DNA from: Microbulbifer agarilyticus
GTDB lineage: Bacteria; Pseudomonadota; Gammaproteobacteria; Pseudomonadales; Cellvibrionaceae
Direction: 5' to 3'
DNA length: 64,000 bases
NCBI RefSeq assembly: GCF_019800665.1
Contig: NZ_JAHVKO010000001.1
Location: 868,001-932,000, forward strand
Shown here: positions 54,606 to 63,384 of the stretch, in pieces
Layout: each line of letters opens with the position of its first letter
Numbering within the stretch: the first letter of the stretch is position 1
Made by a program: the position numbers and the translations under genes
Notes under the pieces: model-generated
What the model saw: the letters and a program-made list of their open reading frames with translations, nothing else
Told to the model about the DNA's origin: nothing
Databases searched by the model: none

Positions 54606-54634
54606 TTGACACTGAATATACATACAGATACTGT
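54606..54634 (+). promoter_or_regulatory. Sigma70 promoter of yebG
   Basis: TTGACA (54606-54611), a 17-base spacer and TACTGT (54629-54634). The -35 is perfect. The spacer is filled by the first LexA box and the -10 overlaps the second, ideal for repression. Confidence 0.75.
54612..54627 (+). promoter_or_regulatory. LexA box 1 upstream of yebG
   Basis: CTG-AATATACATA-CAG, matching the CTG-N10-CAG gammaproteobacterial SOS box with an AT-rich core. Confidence 0.9.
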
Positions 54635-54646
54635 ACATCCATACAG
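54631..54646 (+). promoter_or_regulatory. LexA box 2 upstream of yebG
   Basis: CTG-TACATCCATA-CAG, a second SOS box 19 bases downstream of the first, on the same helix face within two turns. Slightly less consensus core. Confidence 0.88.
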
Positions 54647-54711
54647 AAACAACACAGAACCATAAATCACGATACCGATACTCACGATATCAAGACCTTA
54701 GGAGGCCCAGT

Positions 54712-55020
54712 ATGGCGGTAGTAGCCGTTTGGAAATGTGATAGAGACGGAGCCATGTTCGACAATAAAAAAGATGCCGAAGAACACGACAAGATGCTGGA
54801 GCTCGCCGCCAACATCACCGCTTTGATCGAGCGCAATGTTGAAGGTGTATCAGAAGAAGCCAGTGAGGAAATCGGCCTGATGCTGGCGAAACGCCGCGAA
54901 GTACTGGCAAAAGCCTGTAAGGGCAAGCCGGAAGAGCTGCTGGCCGCTGAAGAAGTGAGCGAACAGCAAGAAGCTGAGACTACTGAAGAAAACGTTACCC
55001 CACTGGCGGTAAACCAGTAA
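54712..55020 (+). CDS. yebG: YebG family SOS protein
   Basis: A 102-residue acidic protein. MAVVAVWKCDRDGAMFDNKKDAEEHDKMLELAANI is the YebG start (core DGAMFDNKKDAEEHDKMLE), and VEGVSEEASEEIGLMLAKRRE continues the family pattern. The C-terminal 30 residues are Glu-rich and variable. YebG is a DNA-damage-inducible protein of unknown mechanism in E. coli. Two LexA boxes over its promoter show that SOS control is kept here. AGGAGG precedes the ATG by seven bases. A strong terminator follows. Confidence 0.93.
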   Translation: MAVVAVWKCDRDGAMFDNKKDAEEHDKMLELAANITALIERNVEGVSEEASEEIGLMLAKRREVLAKACKGKPEELLAAEEVSEQQEAETTEENVTPLAVNQ

Positions 55021-55062
55021 TCCCCCCGGACACCAATATTCTGGTTTCCATCCCTGTACTAT

Positions 55063-55085
55063 GCCCGGCTTGCCGGGCTTTTTTT
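55063..55085 (+). terminator. Rho-independent terminator after yebG
   Basis: GCCCGGC-TT-GCCGGGC stem followed by seven T residues. Confidence 0.9.
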
Positions 55086-55117
55086 CGCCCGGCAAACCGC
55101 CAAAGTTTCGTGAGCTC

Positions 55118-55510
55118 TCAGAATACCGAGACGATGTTAATCAACGCCAGAATGGCGATAACCACCCAAGTCAGCAGAGTGCCCCAAAAACGGCCCTTGT
55201 GGTAACCACCCTTGCCGCCAACCAGGCCTATCGCATGAATGATGCGCGCAAACACCAGCACGCCACCCAGGCAATGCAGCCAAATGGCCGAAAGGCCATT
55301 GATCTCGGCGACCAACAACAGGATCAGGGCCAGCGGAATATACTCAATCGCATTCGCATGGGTGCGTATCAGCACGTTGCCCAACTTGTCGCCACCATCG
55401 CCCATGCCGACTTTGTTGCCGCGGCGAAATTTCACCACGTTGAAGGCAAGCGCAAGCACCAGTAACGCACAGAGACCGCTATAAAGCGCCGTGATTTCTA
55501 CACTCATCAT
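55118..55510 (-). CDS. MAPEG family membrane protein
   Basis: A 130-residue four-helix inner-membrane protein. RGNKVGMGDGGDKLGNVLIRTHANAIEYIPLALILL contains the MAPEG signature (R-x-HxNxxE, here RTHANAIEYIP), followed by FARIIHAIGL. MAPEG proteins use glutathione on lipophilic substrates; bacterial members are mostly uncharacterised. The start overlaps the stop of the amidohydrolase gene by four bases, so it is the last gene of that operon. Confidence 0.92.
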   Translation of the reverse strand: MMSVEITALYSGLCALLVLALAFNVVKFRRGNKVGMGDGGDKLGNVLIRTHANAIEYIPLALILLLVAEINGLSAIWLHCLGGVLVFARIIHAIGLVGGKGGYHKGRFWGTLLTWVVIAILALINIVSVF

Positions 55511-56802
55511 TTTTTGTACCCATGTTCTGTACCCGCTTTCGGGGTTAAGTATCTATCCCGCAAACGGGTTGAACGATTGACCAGAGACTGGGGCTTACCA
55601 TCGATCATCACCAGTTCTGCGAACGATGTGACTTCCAGTGGATCTCCACTCCACAATACCAATTCCGCGGCGTTGCCGGGCGCCAGTACACCGGCATCCA
55701 TCCCAAAGGTTTGTGCAACATTTGCGGTGATCGCTCGCACCCCCTCTTCAAACGGCAAACCGTAAGCCACGGCATTACCCGCTGCCTGCCGCGACAGATA
55801 GCTATTGTGGGATCCGGCATAACCCGGGCCGCTGATTGCAACGGTTACACCCGCATCATGCAGCAATGCGGCGTTATCCATACGCGCACCCAGTTTTTCG
55901 AAGGCATCCGGGGTATTCCCCAGTACATCGATCACAACCGGCACCCGCGCCTTGGCCAATTGATCTGCAACCATCCAGCCTTCCGCAGCGCCCACAAGAA
56001 CCAGCTTGAGCTGATATTTGTTGGCGAGTGCAAGTAGTTGCAGGATATCGCTTGCGCGGTCTGCATTGATCATCAGCGGTTGCTCGCCGCGCAGCAGCGG
56101 CTGCAAAGACTCGAGATCTTCTACCGAGTAATCCAGCTCACGCCACTCACCGCGGCGTACCTGATCCCGGTTTTCTGAATACTCCTTCGCCTGCGCCAGG
56201 GCGTTCGCGATTTGCGCATACGCCATGGCGCGGCTGCCACCGGCCAGTTCCGCACCGTATTCGCCGAAGTAAGCGCGCTGTACCAAGTTGGGCTTGGTCA
56301 CACTGTCGAAGTCACCGGTCAGCTTGATCGCAAAGCCCTGCCCTGCGAATACCTTTTCGCTGCTGTAGGGCAACACCACCGCGCGCGTCAGACCACCGGC
56401 CCGGTTAAACGGTATCAGTGTGGAACGCGGATTAAATGCCACCACCGGGTCAAAGCCGGCACCGATAGACTGCTCTTCGATTGCCCCATCGTTGGTGGAG
56501 GCCGCAGCCCCAATCTCTGTCAGCCCGAGCTCACTGCTGGGTGCAATCAACCCAGGCGTGACCACCTTGCCGCGACCGTCGATCACCAGGTCAGCGGGAA
56601 TATCACCCAAATCTTCCGCAATCTGCGCAATCTGCCCGTCACGCACTAACAGGTCGGCACTATCCAGGGTTCCCTGCTCTCCGAGCGTAACGATCTTCGC
56701 ATCCTTAATCAGAATGGTTTCAGCGTGTGCTGAGCCCATCAGGCACACAAGGCTGAACAGAGAGACTTTTAACTTGGTTTTCACATTCATTGAGATACGC
56801 AT
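55507..56802 (-). CDS. Exported amidohydrolase-family protein lacking metal ligands
   Basis: A 431-residue exported protein. ATG 56802 forms TAATG with the upstream stop and has AGGAGG eight bases before it. Signal peptide LKVSLFSLVCLMGSAHA. The small beta domain (TILIKDAKIVTL, LLVRDGQIAQI) and GKVVTPGLI lead to APSSELG at 87-93, where active enzymes have DxHxHxG. The later His positions also look altered (PLMINADRASDI, LVLVGAAEGW). The C-terminal APGNAAELVLWSGDPLE is family-typical. It is probably a non-catalytic partner of the preceding gene product. Confidence 0.85.
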   Translation of the reverse strand: MRISMNVKTKLKVSLFSLVCLMGSAHAETILIKDAKIVTLGEQGTLDSADLLVRDGQIAQIAEDLGDIPADLVIDGRGKVVTPGLIAPSSELGLTEIGAAASTNDGAIEEQSIGAGFDPVVAFNPRSTLIPFNRAGGLTRAVVLPYSSEKVFAGQGFAIKLTGDFDSVTKPNLVQRAYFGEYGAELAGGSRAMAYAQIANALAQAKEYSENRDQVRRGEWRELDYSVEDLESLQPLLRGEQPLMINADRASDILQLLALANKYQLKLVLVGAAEGWMVADQLAKARVPVVIDVLGNTPDAFEKLGARMDNAALLHDAGVTVAISGPGYAGSHNSYLSRQAAGNAVAYGLPFEEGVRAITANVAQTFGMDAGVLAPGNAAELVLWSGDPLEVTSFAELVMIDGKPQSLVNRSTRLRDRYLTPKAGTEHGYKK

Positions 56803-58244
56803 TACTGCTGCCCTCCTTCCGGCAGACGCTCGCCTTCCGCATCCAGAATTCCCAGTTCAAAATCCGTGTGTGGCTGTCGCGCGGAGTCCGTGCGGTCGTA
56901 CATTAATACGCCGTCGATAAACACCTTGTCGGCCTTGGAGTACACGCTAAACGGATTGCCAGACCAGACCACAACGTCAGCCATCTTGCCCTTTTCCAAG
57001 GTGCCGGTAACTTCGTCGATACCCAGTGCTTTTGCCGGGTTGCTGGTCATCCACGCAACCGCATGGCGAGGTTCAATATGGAAGCCCGCACGCTGTCCGG
57101 CGACCATGGCTTTTGCAGTTTCTTCGTTGAGATGCTGAATACCAACGGCAGAATCCGAGTGGATCATGGCACAGGCCTTTGCCTGATCGACGATGGCGAT
57201 ATTGGCTTCGGTCATATCGAAGGCTTCGTGCTTGAAGCCCCACCAGTCCGCCCACATAGCGGCGCACACTTTGTTTTCTGCCAGCAGATCCGCCACTTTG
57301 TAGGCCTCTACCGCGTGATGGAAGGTAGAAATCTGGAAATCGTAGTCGCGCGCGATGTCCATCATGATGGCCATCTCTTCGCCGCGATAGCAGTGGTTGT
57401 GCACCAGAATATCGCCGTTCAGGACACCAGCAAGAGTCTCGAGCTGGAGGTCTCGCTCGGGCTCATCGCCACCATTCTTATGGAAGTTTTCCCACTTCTC
57501 TTTATACGCAGCAGCTTCAGTCCACGCTTTGCGGTATCCCGCGACGTTACCCATGCGGGTGGAGGGCAAGGTGCCCTTGCCACCGTATACGCGCTTAGGG
57601 TTCTCACCACAGGCCATCTTCAGGCCGTATGGCGCACCCGGGAACTTCATATCCTGTACGCTGCGGCCAGGTACGTTTTTCAGAGTTACCGCGCGCCCAC
57701 CGAACAGGTTCGCTGATCCCGGCAAAATCTGCAGGGTGGTAACCCCGCCCGCAAGCGCGAGCGGAAACTGTGGATCTTGCGTCCACACGGAATGCTCTGC
57801 CCATACCTGCGCGGTATTCGGAGAGGTCATTTCGTTACCATCTTGGGAAGACTCGATAGACGGCGCCGGGTAGTCACCCAGGTGAGAATGCACATCAATG
57901 ATGCCCGGCGTTACCCACTTGCCCGCACCTTCAACAACTAGCCCCTTTTTCGGCACCTTCAGGTCCTTGCCGACCTTGGCAATCTTGCCATCCTCGAGCA
58001 GCACATCTGAATTGAGCAGTTTTTCACCGGTTCCGGTCAGAACCGTTGCGCCACGAATCAGAACCGGCGCACTCTCCTGTGGGACATAGGTACTCGGGAA
58101 GTCACCCTGACGGGCGAAATCCGGCCCATTTGCCGCCTTTTTATCTTCACCGCCGCAGGCAACCAGTGTGGAAACGAGCAGTCCTCCACATACGGCGACA
58201 CACAGCCGTTCAAACCCTTTAACCGATTCTGAAAATAATCGCAT
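56802..58244 (-). CDS. Amidohydrolase-family metalloenzyme, lipoprotein
   Basis: A 480-residue protein with lipobox LVAC (C30) after GGLLVSTLVA, hence anchored in the envelope. The metal motif is complete: H119-S-H121 in TPGIIDVHSHLGDYPAP, with later His in ILVHNHCYRGEEM and ISTFHHAVEAYK and the Asp in MIHSDSAVG. It belongs to the imidazolonepropionase/dipeptidase-like amidohydrolases; the substrate, perhaps a dipeptide or cyclic amide, is unknown. Coupled to the degenerate paralogue downstream, suggesting a heteromer. Confidence 0.9.
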   Translation of the reverse strand: MRLFSESVKGFERLCVAVCGGLLVSTLVACGGEDKKAANGPDFARQGDFPSTYVPQESAPVLIRGATVLTGTGEKLLNSDVLLEDGKIAKVGKDLKVPKKGLVVEGAGKWVTPGIIDVHSHLGDYPAPSIESSQDGNEMTSPNTAQVWAEHSVWTQDPQFPLALAGGVTTLQILPGSANLFGGRAVTLKNVPGRSVQDMKFPGAPYGLKMACGENPKRVYGGKGTLPSTRMGNVAGYRKAWTEAAAYKEKWENFHKNGGDEPERDLQLETLAGVLNGDILVHNHCYRGEEMAIMMDIARDYDFQISTFHHAVEAYKVADLLAENKVCAAMWADWWGFKHEAFDMTEANIAIVDQAKACAMIHSDSAVGIQHLNEETAKAMVAGQRAGFHIEPRHAVAWMTSNPAKALGIDEVTGTLEKGKMADVVVWSGNPFSVYSKADKVFIDGVLMYDRTDSARQPHTDFELGILDAEGERLPEGGQQ

Positions 58245-58440
58245 TCCCCTTCCTATCCCCCCAGTTGTTATTAGGAAACCTATCTCAATACTGTCGGATT
58301 CAACACCAATACTATGCTATCGGCAATACGGGATTGTACGACTGCCCGAAATTGCCGGTTTACTAGACAATTTGTACAGGCCGTGTTGGAATTTAGACGT
58401 GGATACAGGAGCTTTCCCCTCACCGCAGGAAGGGCGGATG

Positions 58441-60090
58441 AATACCAATAAAAGAACAGGGACCAGAACAGAGAGTGCTGCGGCTGACGATGTCGATTTG
58501 CCTCAGTCCTCCGAGGAGATGTACGAGGCCCTGCGCAAAAGTGAAGAGCGCTATCGAGAACTGGTCGAACACGCCAACTCCATTATCCTCCGTTGGGATC
58601 GCAACGGTTTAATCACCTTCTTTAATGAGTTCGCCCAGCAGTTCTTTGGTTACTCCGAAGAAGAAATCATCGGCAAACACGTGGTTGGGACAATCGTCCC
58701 CGCAAATGAAAGTACCGGCCGCGACCTTCGTCCACTTATGGACCACATCTGCAACAACCCCGATGAACACCGCTATAACATCAATGAAAACATCACCAAA
58801 GACGGGAACCGGGTCTGGGTAGCCTGGACCAACAAGCTGCTCACCAACGACAATAATGAGCCCATCGGGGTTTTGAGTATTGGCAGTGACATCACCAAAC
58901 AGCGGCTACTGGAAGAGGAATTGCGGCAGGCACAGAAAATGCAGGCCATCGGGGAATTGGCCGGGGGGATTGCCCATGACTTCAACAATATGGTGCACGG
59001 TATCGCAGGCTTTGCAGAAGTCATCCATCAGACCAGCTACGACGCCAAGGTTTCCGAGTACGCCAACCAGATCTTAAACACTGCCCACCACGCAGCCGAA
59101 CTCACTGAACAGCTACTGACCTTTGCCCGCAAGGGTTCCTATCAAATCAACGAGTGCAATACCCACGACATCGTGCGCGACGTATGTGCGATGCTGAAGC
59201 GTACCATCGACCGTCGAATCGAAATTCGCCAGGACCTCCGGGCAAAATCCCCTCACATCAAGGGGGACTCCGCGCAACTAAAAAGTGCCCTGCTCAATCT
59301 CGGCATCAATGCCAAGGACGCAATGCTTTCCGGTGGAGAACTGGTGTTCACCACCAGCGATATGACAGTGGAAAATACCCTGTCTATCTCAGACTTCCAG
59401 CTGGAACCCGGGCAGTATCTGCGTATCAACGTCAGTGATACCGGCACAGGGATGACGGAAGAAATCCGCCAACGGATATTCGAACCCTTCTTCACCACCA
59501 AGGCCAGTGGTCGCGGTGCCGGGCTCGGACTCGCCGCGGTCTACGGCACCATCCACCTACATAAAGGCGCTATTCGATGCCACTCGGAGCTGGGCGAAGG
59601 CACCTGCTTTGACCTTTACCTGCCAATTATTCAAAACAAGGTAAGTCGTAAAAACACCAAGAAACCCGTGCCCTGCGGGAAACCCATTCACATAATGCTG
59701 GTGGATGATGAAGCCATCGTGCGGAATTATTCAAAGACCCTGTTTGAAATGCATGGCCACCAAGTGACTACATTCGCTTCAGCACCGGAAGCCATCGAAT
59801 ACTACAAGCACAATTTTGTTGCGGTCGATCTGATACTGCTGGATATGATCATGCCGGACATGGACGGCCAGCAGCTATTTGCCGAACTCAAACAGATCAA
59901 CCCGACAATCAAGGCAATATTGTCGACCGGTTACAGTGTGGAAAGTAAGGTGCAGGAGCTCCTGGCAGATGGGATTCTGGACTGTATCAAGAAGCCATTT
60001 ACCTACGAGCAGCTGGAGCAACGCATAGCAATGCTCTTTAGCGACGAGGAAAAGTCACCTGTGCCCGCTAGTAGTGAACAATCTTTATGA
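58441..60090 (+). CDS. PAS-containing hybrid histidine kinase
   Basis: A 549-residue soluble sensor kinase. ATG 58441 follows GGAAGGG. Order: coiled start, PAS domain (about 33-165; ILRWDRNGLITFFNEFAQQFFGYSEEEIIG, core FNEFAQQFFGYSEEEIIG), a HisKA-type H-box with H179 in GGIAHDFNNMV, HATPase with INVSDTGTGM and GAGLGLAAVYGTIHLH, and a C-terminal receiver with D468 in LLDMIMPDMDG. No membrane segment is seen, so the signal is probably cytoplasmic. No partner regulator lies adjacent. A long upstream frame to 58168 is antisense to the amidohydrolase gene. Confidence 0.92.
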   Translation, partial: NTNKRTGTRTESAAADDVDLPQSSEEMYEALRKSEERYRELVEHANSIILRWDRNGLITFFNEFAQQFFGYSEEEIIGKHVVGTIVPANESTGRDLRPLMDHICNNPDEHRYNINENITKDGNRVWVAWTNKLLTNDNNEPIGVLSIGSDITKQRLLEEELRQAQKMQAIGELAGGIAHDFNNMVHGIAGFAEVIHQTSYDAKVSEYANQILNTAHHAAELTEQLLTFARKGSYQINECNTHDIVRDVCAMLKRTIDRRIEIRQDLRAKSPHIKGDSAQLKSALLNLGINAKDAMLSGGELVFTTSDMTVENTLSISDFQLEPGQYLRINVSDTGTGMTEEIRQRIFEPFFTTKASGRGAGLGLAAVYGTIHLHKGAIRCHSELGEGTCFDLYLPIIQNKVSRKNTKKPVPCGKPIHIMLVDDEAIVRNYSKTLFEMHGHQVTTFASAPEAIEYYKHNFVAVDLILLDMIMPDMDGQQLFAELKQINPTIKAILSTGYSVESKVQELLADGILDCIKKPFTYEQLEQRIAMLFSDEEKSPVPASSEQSL

Positions 60091-60409
60091 TTTTTTCTCC
60101 GTTATCACACTCCCCGATAATCTCGGGCTTGGAGATGAGTGACCCGGCCTGGACCACCACATTGGATGGGTAGGAAACAAAGCAGGCTAAATTGAAATTA
60201 ACCGCCCAATTACAGCGGATAATGCCATCGTCTTCTTCATAGAAGCGTTCCTGACAAAAACTCAAATAGGGACTCTGCCCTCCCCCCGGCTGCCCCTGGC
60301 CAACCGCTTCCTTATCATCATCTGCATTCGCCGCCAGCGACCACAGCCCAGCAAATAACGTACACGATATTGCCAAACTACTCATGGACAACTTACCGTT
60401 GCGCCCCAT
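60068..60409 (-). CDS. Small secreted cysteine-containing protein of unknown function
   Basis: A 113-residue protein. ATG 60409 has AGAGG upstream; signal peptide SSLAISCTLFAGLWSLAANA, cleavage near residue 29. The ~84-residue mature part has four cysteines (SFCQERF, IIRCNWAVNFNLACF, GECDNGE), probably two disulfides. No family recognised. Its last 23 bases overlap the 3' end of the opposing kinase gene, an unusual tail-to-tail overlap that leaves no room for a terminator between them. Confidence 0.6.
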   Translation of the reverse strand: MGRNGKLSMSSLAISCTLFAGLWSLAANADDDKEAVGQGQPGGGQSPYLSFCQERFYEEDDGIIRCNWAVNFNLACFVSYPSNVVVQAGSLISKPEIIGECDNGEKIIKIVHY

Positions 60410-60619
60410 AGGCAAACCTCTCGGCCATTCACCAAATCGACAACAGATAGGACCCATCCACGCTTTCGTGGATATCTGAGATTAAGCGTAGCAGCTCTGG
60501 CGGGCTTTTCATTAGACCGGCACAGACATACACTCGCCATCGCACAATTCGCATACTACTGACCGTAAAGTCGGCGTAGCGACTGTTATGATGTTCGTCC
60601 GTCCAGATATGAATCAGCC

Positions 60620-61018
60620 ATGACTACACCCAGCACCCAGACACCCTCAACGTGCCCTTGCGGTTCAGGTAAAGCCTTCGCCCAGTGTTGCGACCTTTAT
60701 CTGTCGGGGAAAACCTATCCAAACAACGCCGAGTCCCTGATGCGCAGCCGTTACAGCGCTTATGTGACCGGCAACCTGCCGTACCTGAAAAAAAGCTGGC
60801 ACCCAGACACCTACCCGGGGCTTAGCGAGCAGGATCTACACACGAAGTGGCTACGGTTGGAAGTTGTTAAGGCAAAAAAGGGGCTGAAGAAATCGGTAGT
60901 CGAATTTAAGGCGTGGTTTGAAGATGACGATGCGGAACACGCCTTGCACGAGATATCGTTGTTCAAGCTCTACAAGAAGCGTTGGGTGTATGTGGAACCG
61001 CTGGAAAGCTGGGACTGA
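60620..61018 (+). CDS. YchJ-like SEC-C metal-binding protein
   Basis: A 132-residue protein of the YchJ/UPF0225 type. The zinc motif is C12-P-C14-GSGK...C23-C24, followed by LMRSRYSAYVTGNLPYLKKSWHP (conserved core RSRYSAYVTG) and an NTF2-like domain with EFKAWFED and HEISLFKLYKKRWVYVEP. Function is unestablished; SEC-C proteins bind zinc and often nucleic-acid or protein partners. TruC follows after 98 bases on the same strand. Confidence 0.9.
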   Translation: MTTPSTQTPSTCPCGSGKAFAQCCDLYLSGKTYPNNAESLMRSRYSAYVTGNLPYLKKSWHPDTYPGLSEQDLHTKWLRLEVVKAKKGLKKSVVEFKAWFEDDDAEHALHEISLFKLYKKRWVYVEPLESWD

Positions 61019-61116
61019 TCGAACCAACAGTTTTGCTGTACAGCCGCCTTTTGCCTTACGCGACACCCGGCAACCTATACTCCCAGTAATCGCACATTCC
61101 GGTACCTCTCCTCCCG

Positions 61117-61848
61117 ATGACCCCCGAACTGATTTTCGAAGACGACCACCTGATTGCCGCCTATAAACCGGAGGGGTGGCTGGTGCACCGTTCAGATATC
61201 GATAAGCATGAAGATCGCATCCTGCTGCAATATCTTCGTGATCTGGTAGGTCAACACCTCTACCCGGTACATAGGCTGGACAAACCAACCTCCGGGGTCA
61301 TCGTGTTTGGCAAGAGCGGAGATGCCGCGGCAAAGTTGCAAGCACAGCTAGACAGTGACACCTCCGTAAAGCAATACCTGGCGGTGTGCCGGGGGTTTTG
61401 TCCCGAACAGGGGGTTATCGACCATCCGCTGCCCCCAGTTGCGGACTTTAAACACCAGCGTAAACGGCCGAAGAGCGAATTACCTCGCCAGGAGGCCATC
61501 ACCCATTTCCGGCGTGTTGATACCGTGGAGCTGCCGTTTGCCGTGGATCGCTACCCCAGCAGCCGCTACTCCCTGGTACAGGTTGAACTGGTCACTGGAC
61601 GGCGCCATCAGATTCGCCGACATTTTAAACACCTGTCCCACCCGTTGATTGGCTGTCCGAAATACGGCAAGTCCACCCACAATCGTTTTTTTGCGGAGCA
61701 ACTGCATTGCGCACGGTTGCTACTACACGCCTATCGGCTGTCGATTCAACACCCTGTTTTGGCGGAAAGACTGGAATTAGTCGCGGCACCTCGAGGATGC
61801 TTTATGTCGCTGATTGATCAGTTTGGCTGGCAACTGCCAGCCAACTGA
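61117..61848 (+). CDS. truC: tRNA pseudouridine synthase C (TruC), RluA family
   Basis: Converts U65 of tRNAs to pseudouridine in the E. coli prototype. The 243-residue protein has the RluA-family catalytic motif HRLDKPTSG with Asp55, and VELVTGRRHQIRRHFKHLSHPLIGCPKYGKSTHN (core TGRRHQIRRHFKHLSHPLIG). It has no S4 domain, and its compact length together with KYGKSTHNRFF points to TruC rather than RluA. ATG 61117 follows CTCCTCCCG, a weak site. Confidence 0.9.
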   Translation: MTPELIFEDDHLIAAYKPEGWLVHRSDIDKHEDRILLQYLRDLVGQHLYPVHRLDKPTSGVIVFGKSGDAAAKLQAQLDSDTSVKQYLAVCRGFCPEQGVIDHPLPPVADFKHQRKRPKSELPRQEAITHFRRVDTVELPFAVDRYPSSRYSLVQVELVTGRRHQIRRHFKHLSHPLIGCPKYGKSTHNRFFAEQLHCARLLLHAYRLSIQHPVLAERLELVAAPRGCFMSLIDQFGWQLPAN

Positions 61849-61862
61849 CAAACGCGCAACTT

Positions 61863-63341
61863 CTATTTCCCGCGCTGAAATTCTCTTACTTCTATCAGTT
61901 CGCCATCCAGAATGGCCGCCTTAACACCATTGGCATCGGCAAGTAGAAAGGTCGCATTTCGGCGTCTAGCGGGCAGTTCACCCTGCAACCGCTGCGGGTT
62001 TACCACCACGGGTAGTTGAGTCTCTTTGACCAGCAGCGCCTCGTCTCCTTCGAAGTAGGCTACCCCTTCACGGAGCAGCGCCAAATAGCGCTCATCAGTA
62101 AGCTCGAGTGGTGTTTCCTCATCCAGTAAAAATGCCTTGGGCATCTGATACCGGGCGCCGTCCGCATCGTAGTCCAGGAATCCAGCCAAATTAGATAGAT
62201 CACCCACATCCGCAACCGAGGTCTGCCCGTAACGCTTACGAATTGCCAAATCCGTGCGGTATGTAAAATCACCTTGCCCGGCACGTACATTGCGAATCTT
62301 AAGATCGACTAACGCATCGTCTTCATTCAGCGGAATAGCGTCATAAGTCGCGCGCGAAGCGGACAAATAGGATCCGGAAGCAATACTGTCGATAGCCGTA
62401 ACCAGCATTTCAAAATTCATGTGCCGCGCAACCTGCCGATTGGGATCATTCGGATGCGCGCCGGATTCAATCAAGATGGTGCTGATCCCCATCTCAGAAA
62501 AGGTATCGCCAAAAGCACGCCAGGCGTAGGTGTCGTCATAGCGACCAATATTGGCACCAATGGCCGGCTGAATTTTCTCGACCATGACGCTGATCAGCTG
62601 CATCGCGTTCCCGCGACTCTCATTAATGTCTCGGTGCACATTGAATGCAGGCGCCAAAACCGAGATCGTCGCCGCCTCACCACTGTCCCCCACACCGTAG
62701 TAACTGCCCTGATCGTGAAGGTTGAAGCCGAATTGTGGTTTGAAATCTTTCGCCAATTGCATCAGCACCCGTCCCTCGGGTGACTGCAGTGCTTTGGCAT
62801 CGCGATTGATGTCAAAACTCTGCGCATTGTGCCGCGAGTTGCGCTCAGCACCATCGGGGTTCAGCATCGGTACAATCAGCAAGCTAAGCTTGTCCATCCA
62901 CTGGTCACGCCATGCTGCCTGTTCCGGTGCGGTAATGTAATTCAATAAATCAAATAGAGCAGGAGTTGCTGTGGGTTCGTCGCCATGCATCTGTGACCAC
63001 AGCATTACCCGGGTCGCCCCCTTACCGAGTGCAATACTGTATAGCGGCCGCTTTTGGTAGGACTCGCCGACTTGCTCTACGGTGAGCAATGGCTCCTGCC
63101 GAAGCCCTTCAATCAGCGGCAATATGTCCGACTGACGAATAACAGGCTGGTCTAGCCCGGAGATCTTATATTTTTGATAGGTTTCCATTTCAATCACGCT
63201 CTCACCCCGCTCGGCATCTCTGTCACTTTCGACACCTGTAACTTGCTCCTTCTTTGTACACCCAGAAAGCAAGATGCCAGTCAACGCCAGCGACACGCAG
63301 GCCAATTGCCAAGCCCGAGAATTGAAATATGTTGTTCTCAC
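61863..63341 (-). CDS. M14-family zinc carboxypeptidase lipoprotein
   Basis: A 492-residue envelope enzyme. GTG 63341 follows GGGGG at five bases and gives a signal peptide with lipobox LLSGC (C28). An ATG at 63395 overlaps the upstream stop and is less likely. Zinc ligands are H119 and E122 in SQMHGDEPTATP and H209 in FNLHDQGS. The catalytic Glu lies in STILIESGAHPND. NPDGAERNSRHNA is the M14 substrate region. It should remove C-terminal residues from peptides in the periplasm or outside. The last 130 residues are an extra domain. Confidence 0.9.
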   Translation of the reverse strand: MRTTYFNSRAWQLACVSLALTGILLSGCTKKEQVTGVESDRDAERGESVIEMETYQKYKISGLDQPVIRQSDILPLIEGLRQEPLLTVEQVGESYQKRPLYSIALGKGATRVMLWSQMHGDEPTATPALFDLLNYITAPEQAAWRDQWMDKLSLLIVPMLNPDGAERNSRHNAQSFDINRDAKALQSPEGRVLMQLAKDFKPQFGFNLHDQGSYYGVGDSGEAATISVLAPAFNVHRDINESRGNAMQLISVMVEKIQPAIGANIGRYDDTYAWRAFGDTFSEMGISTILIESGAHPNDPNRQVARHMNFEMLVTAIDSIASGSYLSASRATYDAIPLNEDDALVDLKIRNVRAGQGDFTYRTDLAIRKRYGQTSVADVGDLSNLAGFLDYDADGARYQMPKAFLLDEETPLELTDERYLALLREGVAYFEGDEALLVKETQLPVVVNPQRLQGELPARRRNATFLLADANGVKAAILDGELIEVREFQRGK

Positions 63342-63384
63342 TTCGTCCCCCAAATGCCATCGTTTATTCGTACTGACACCGCAG

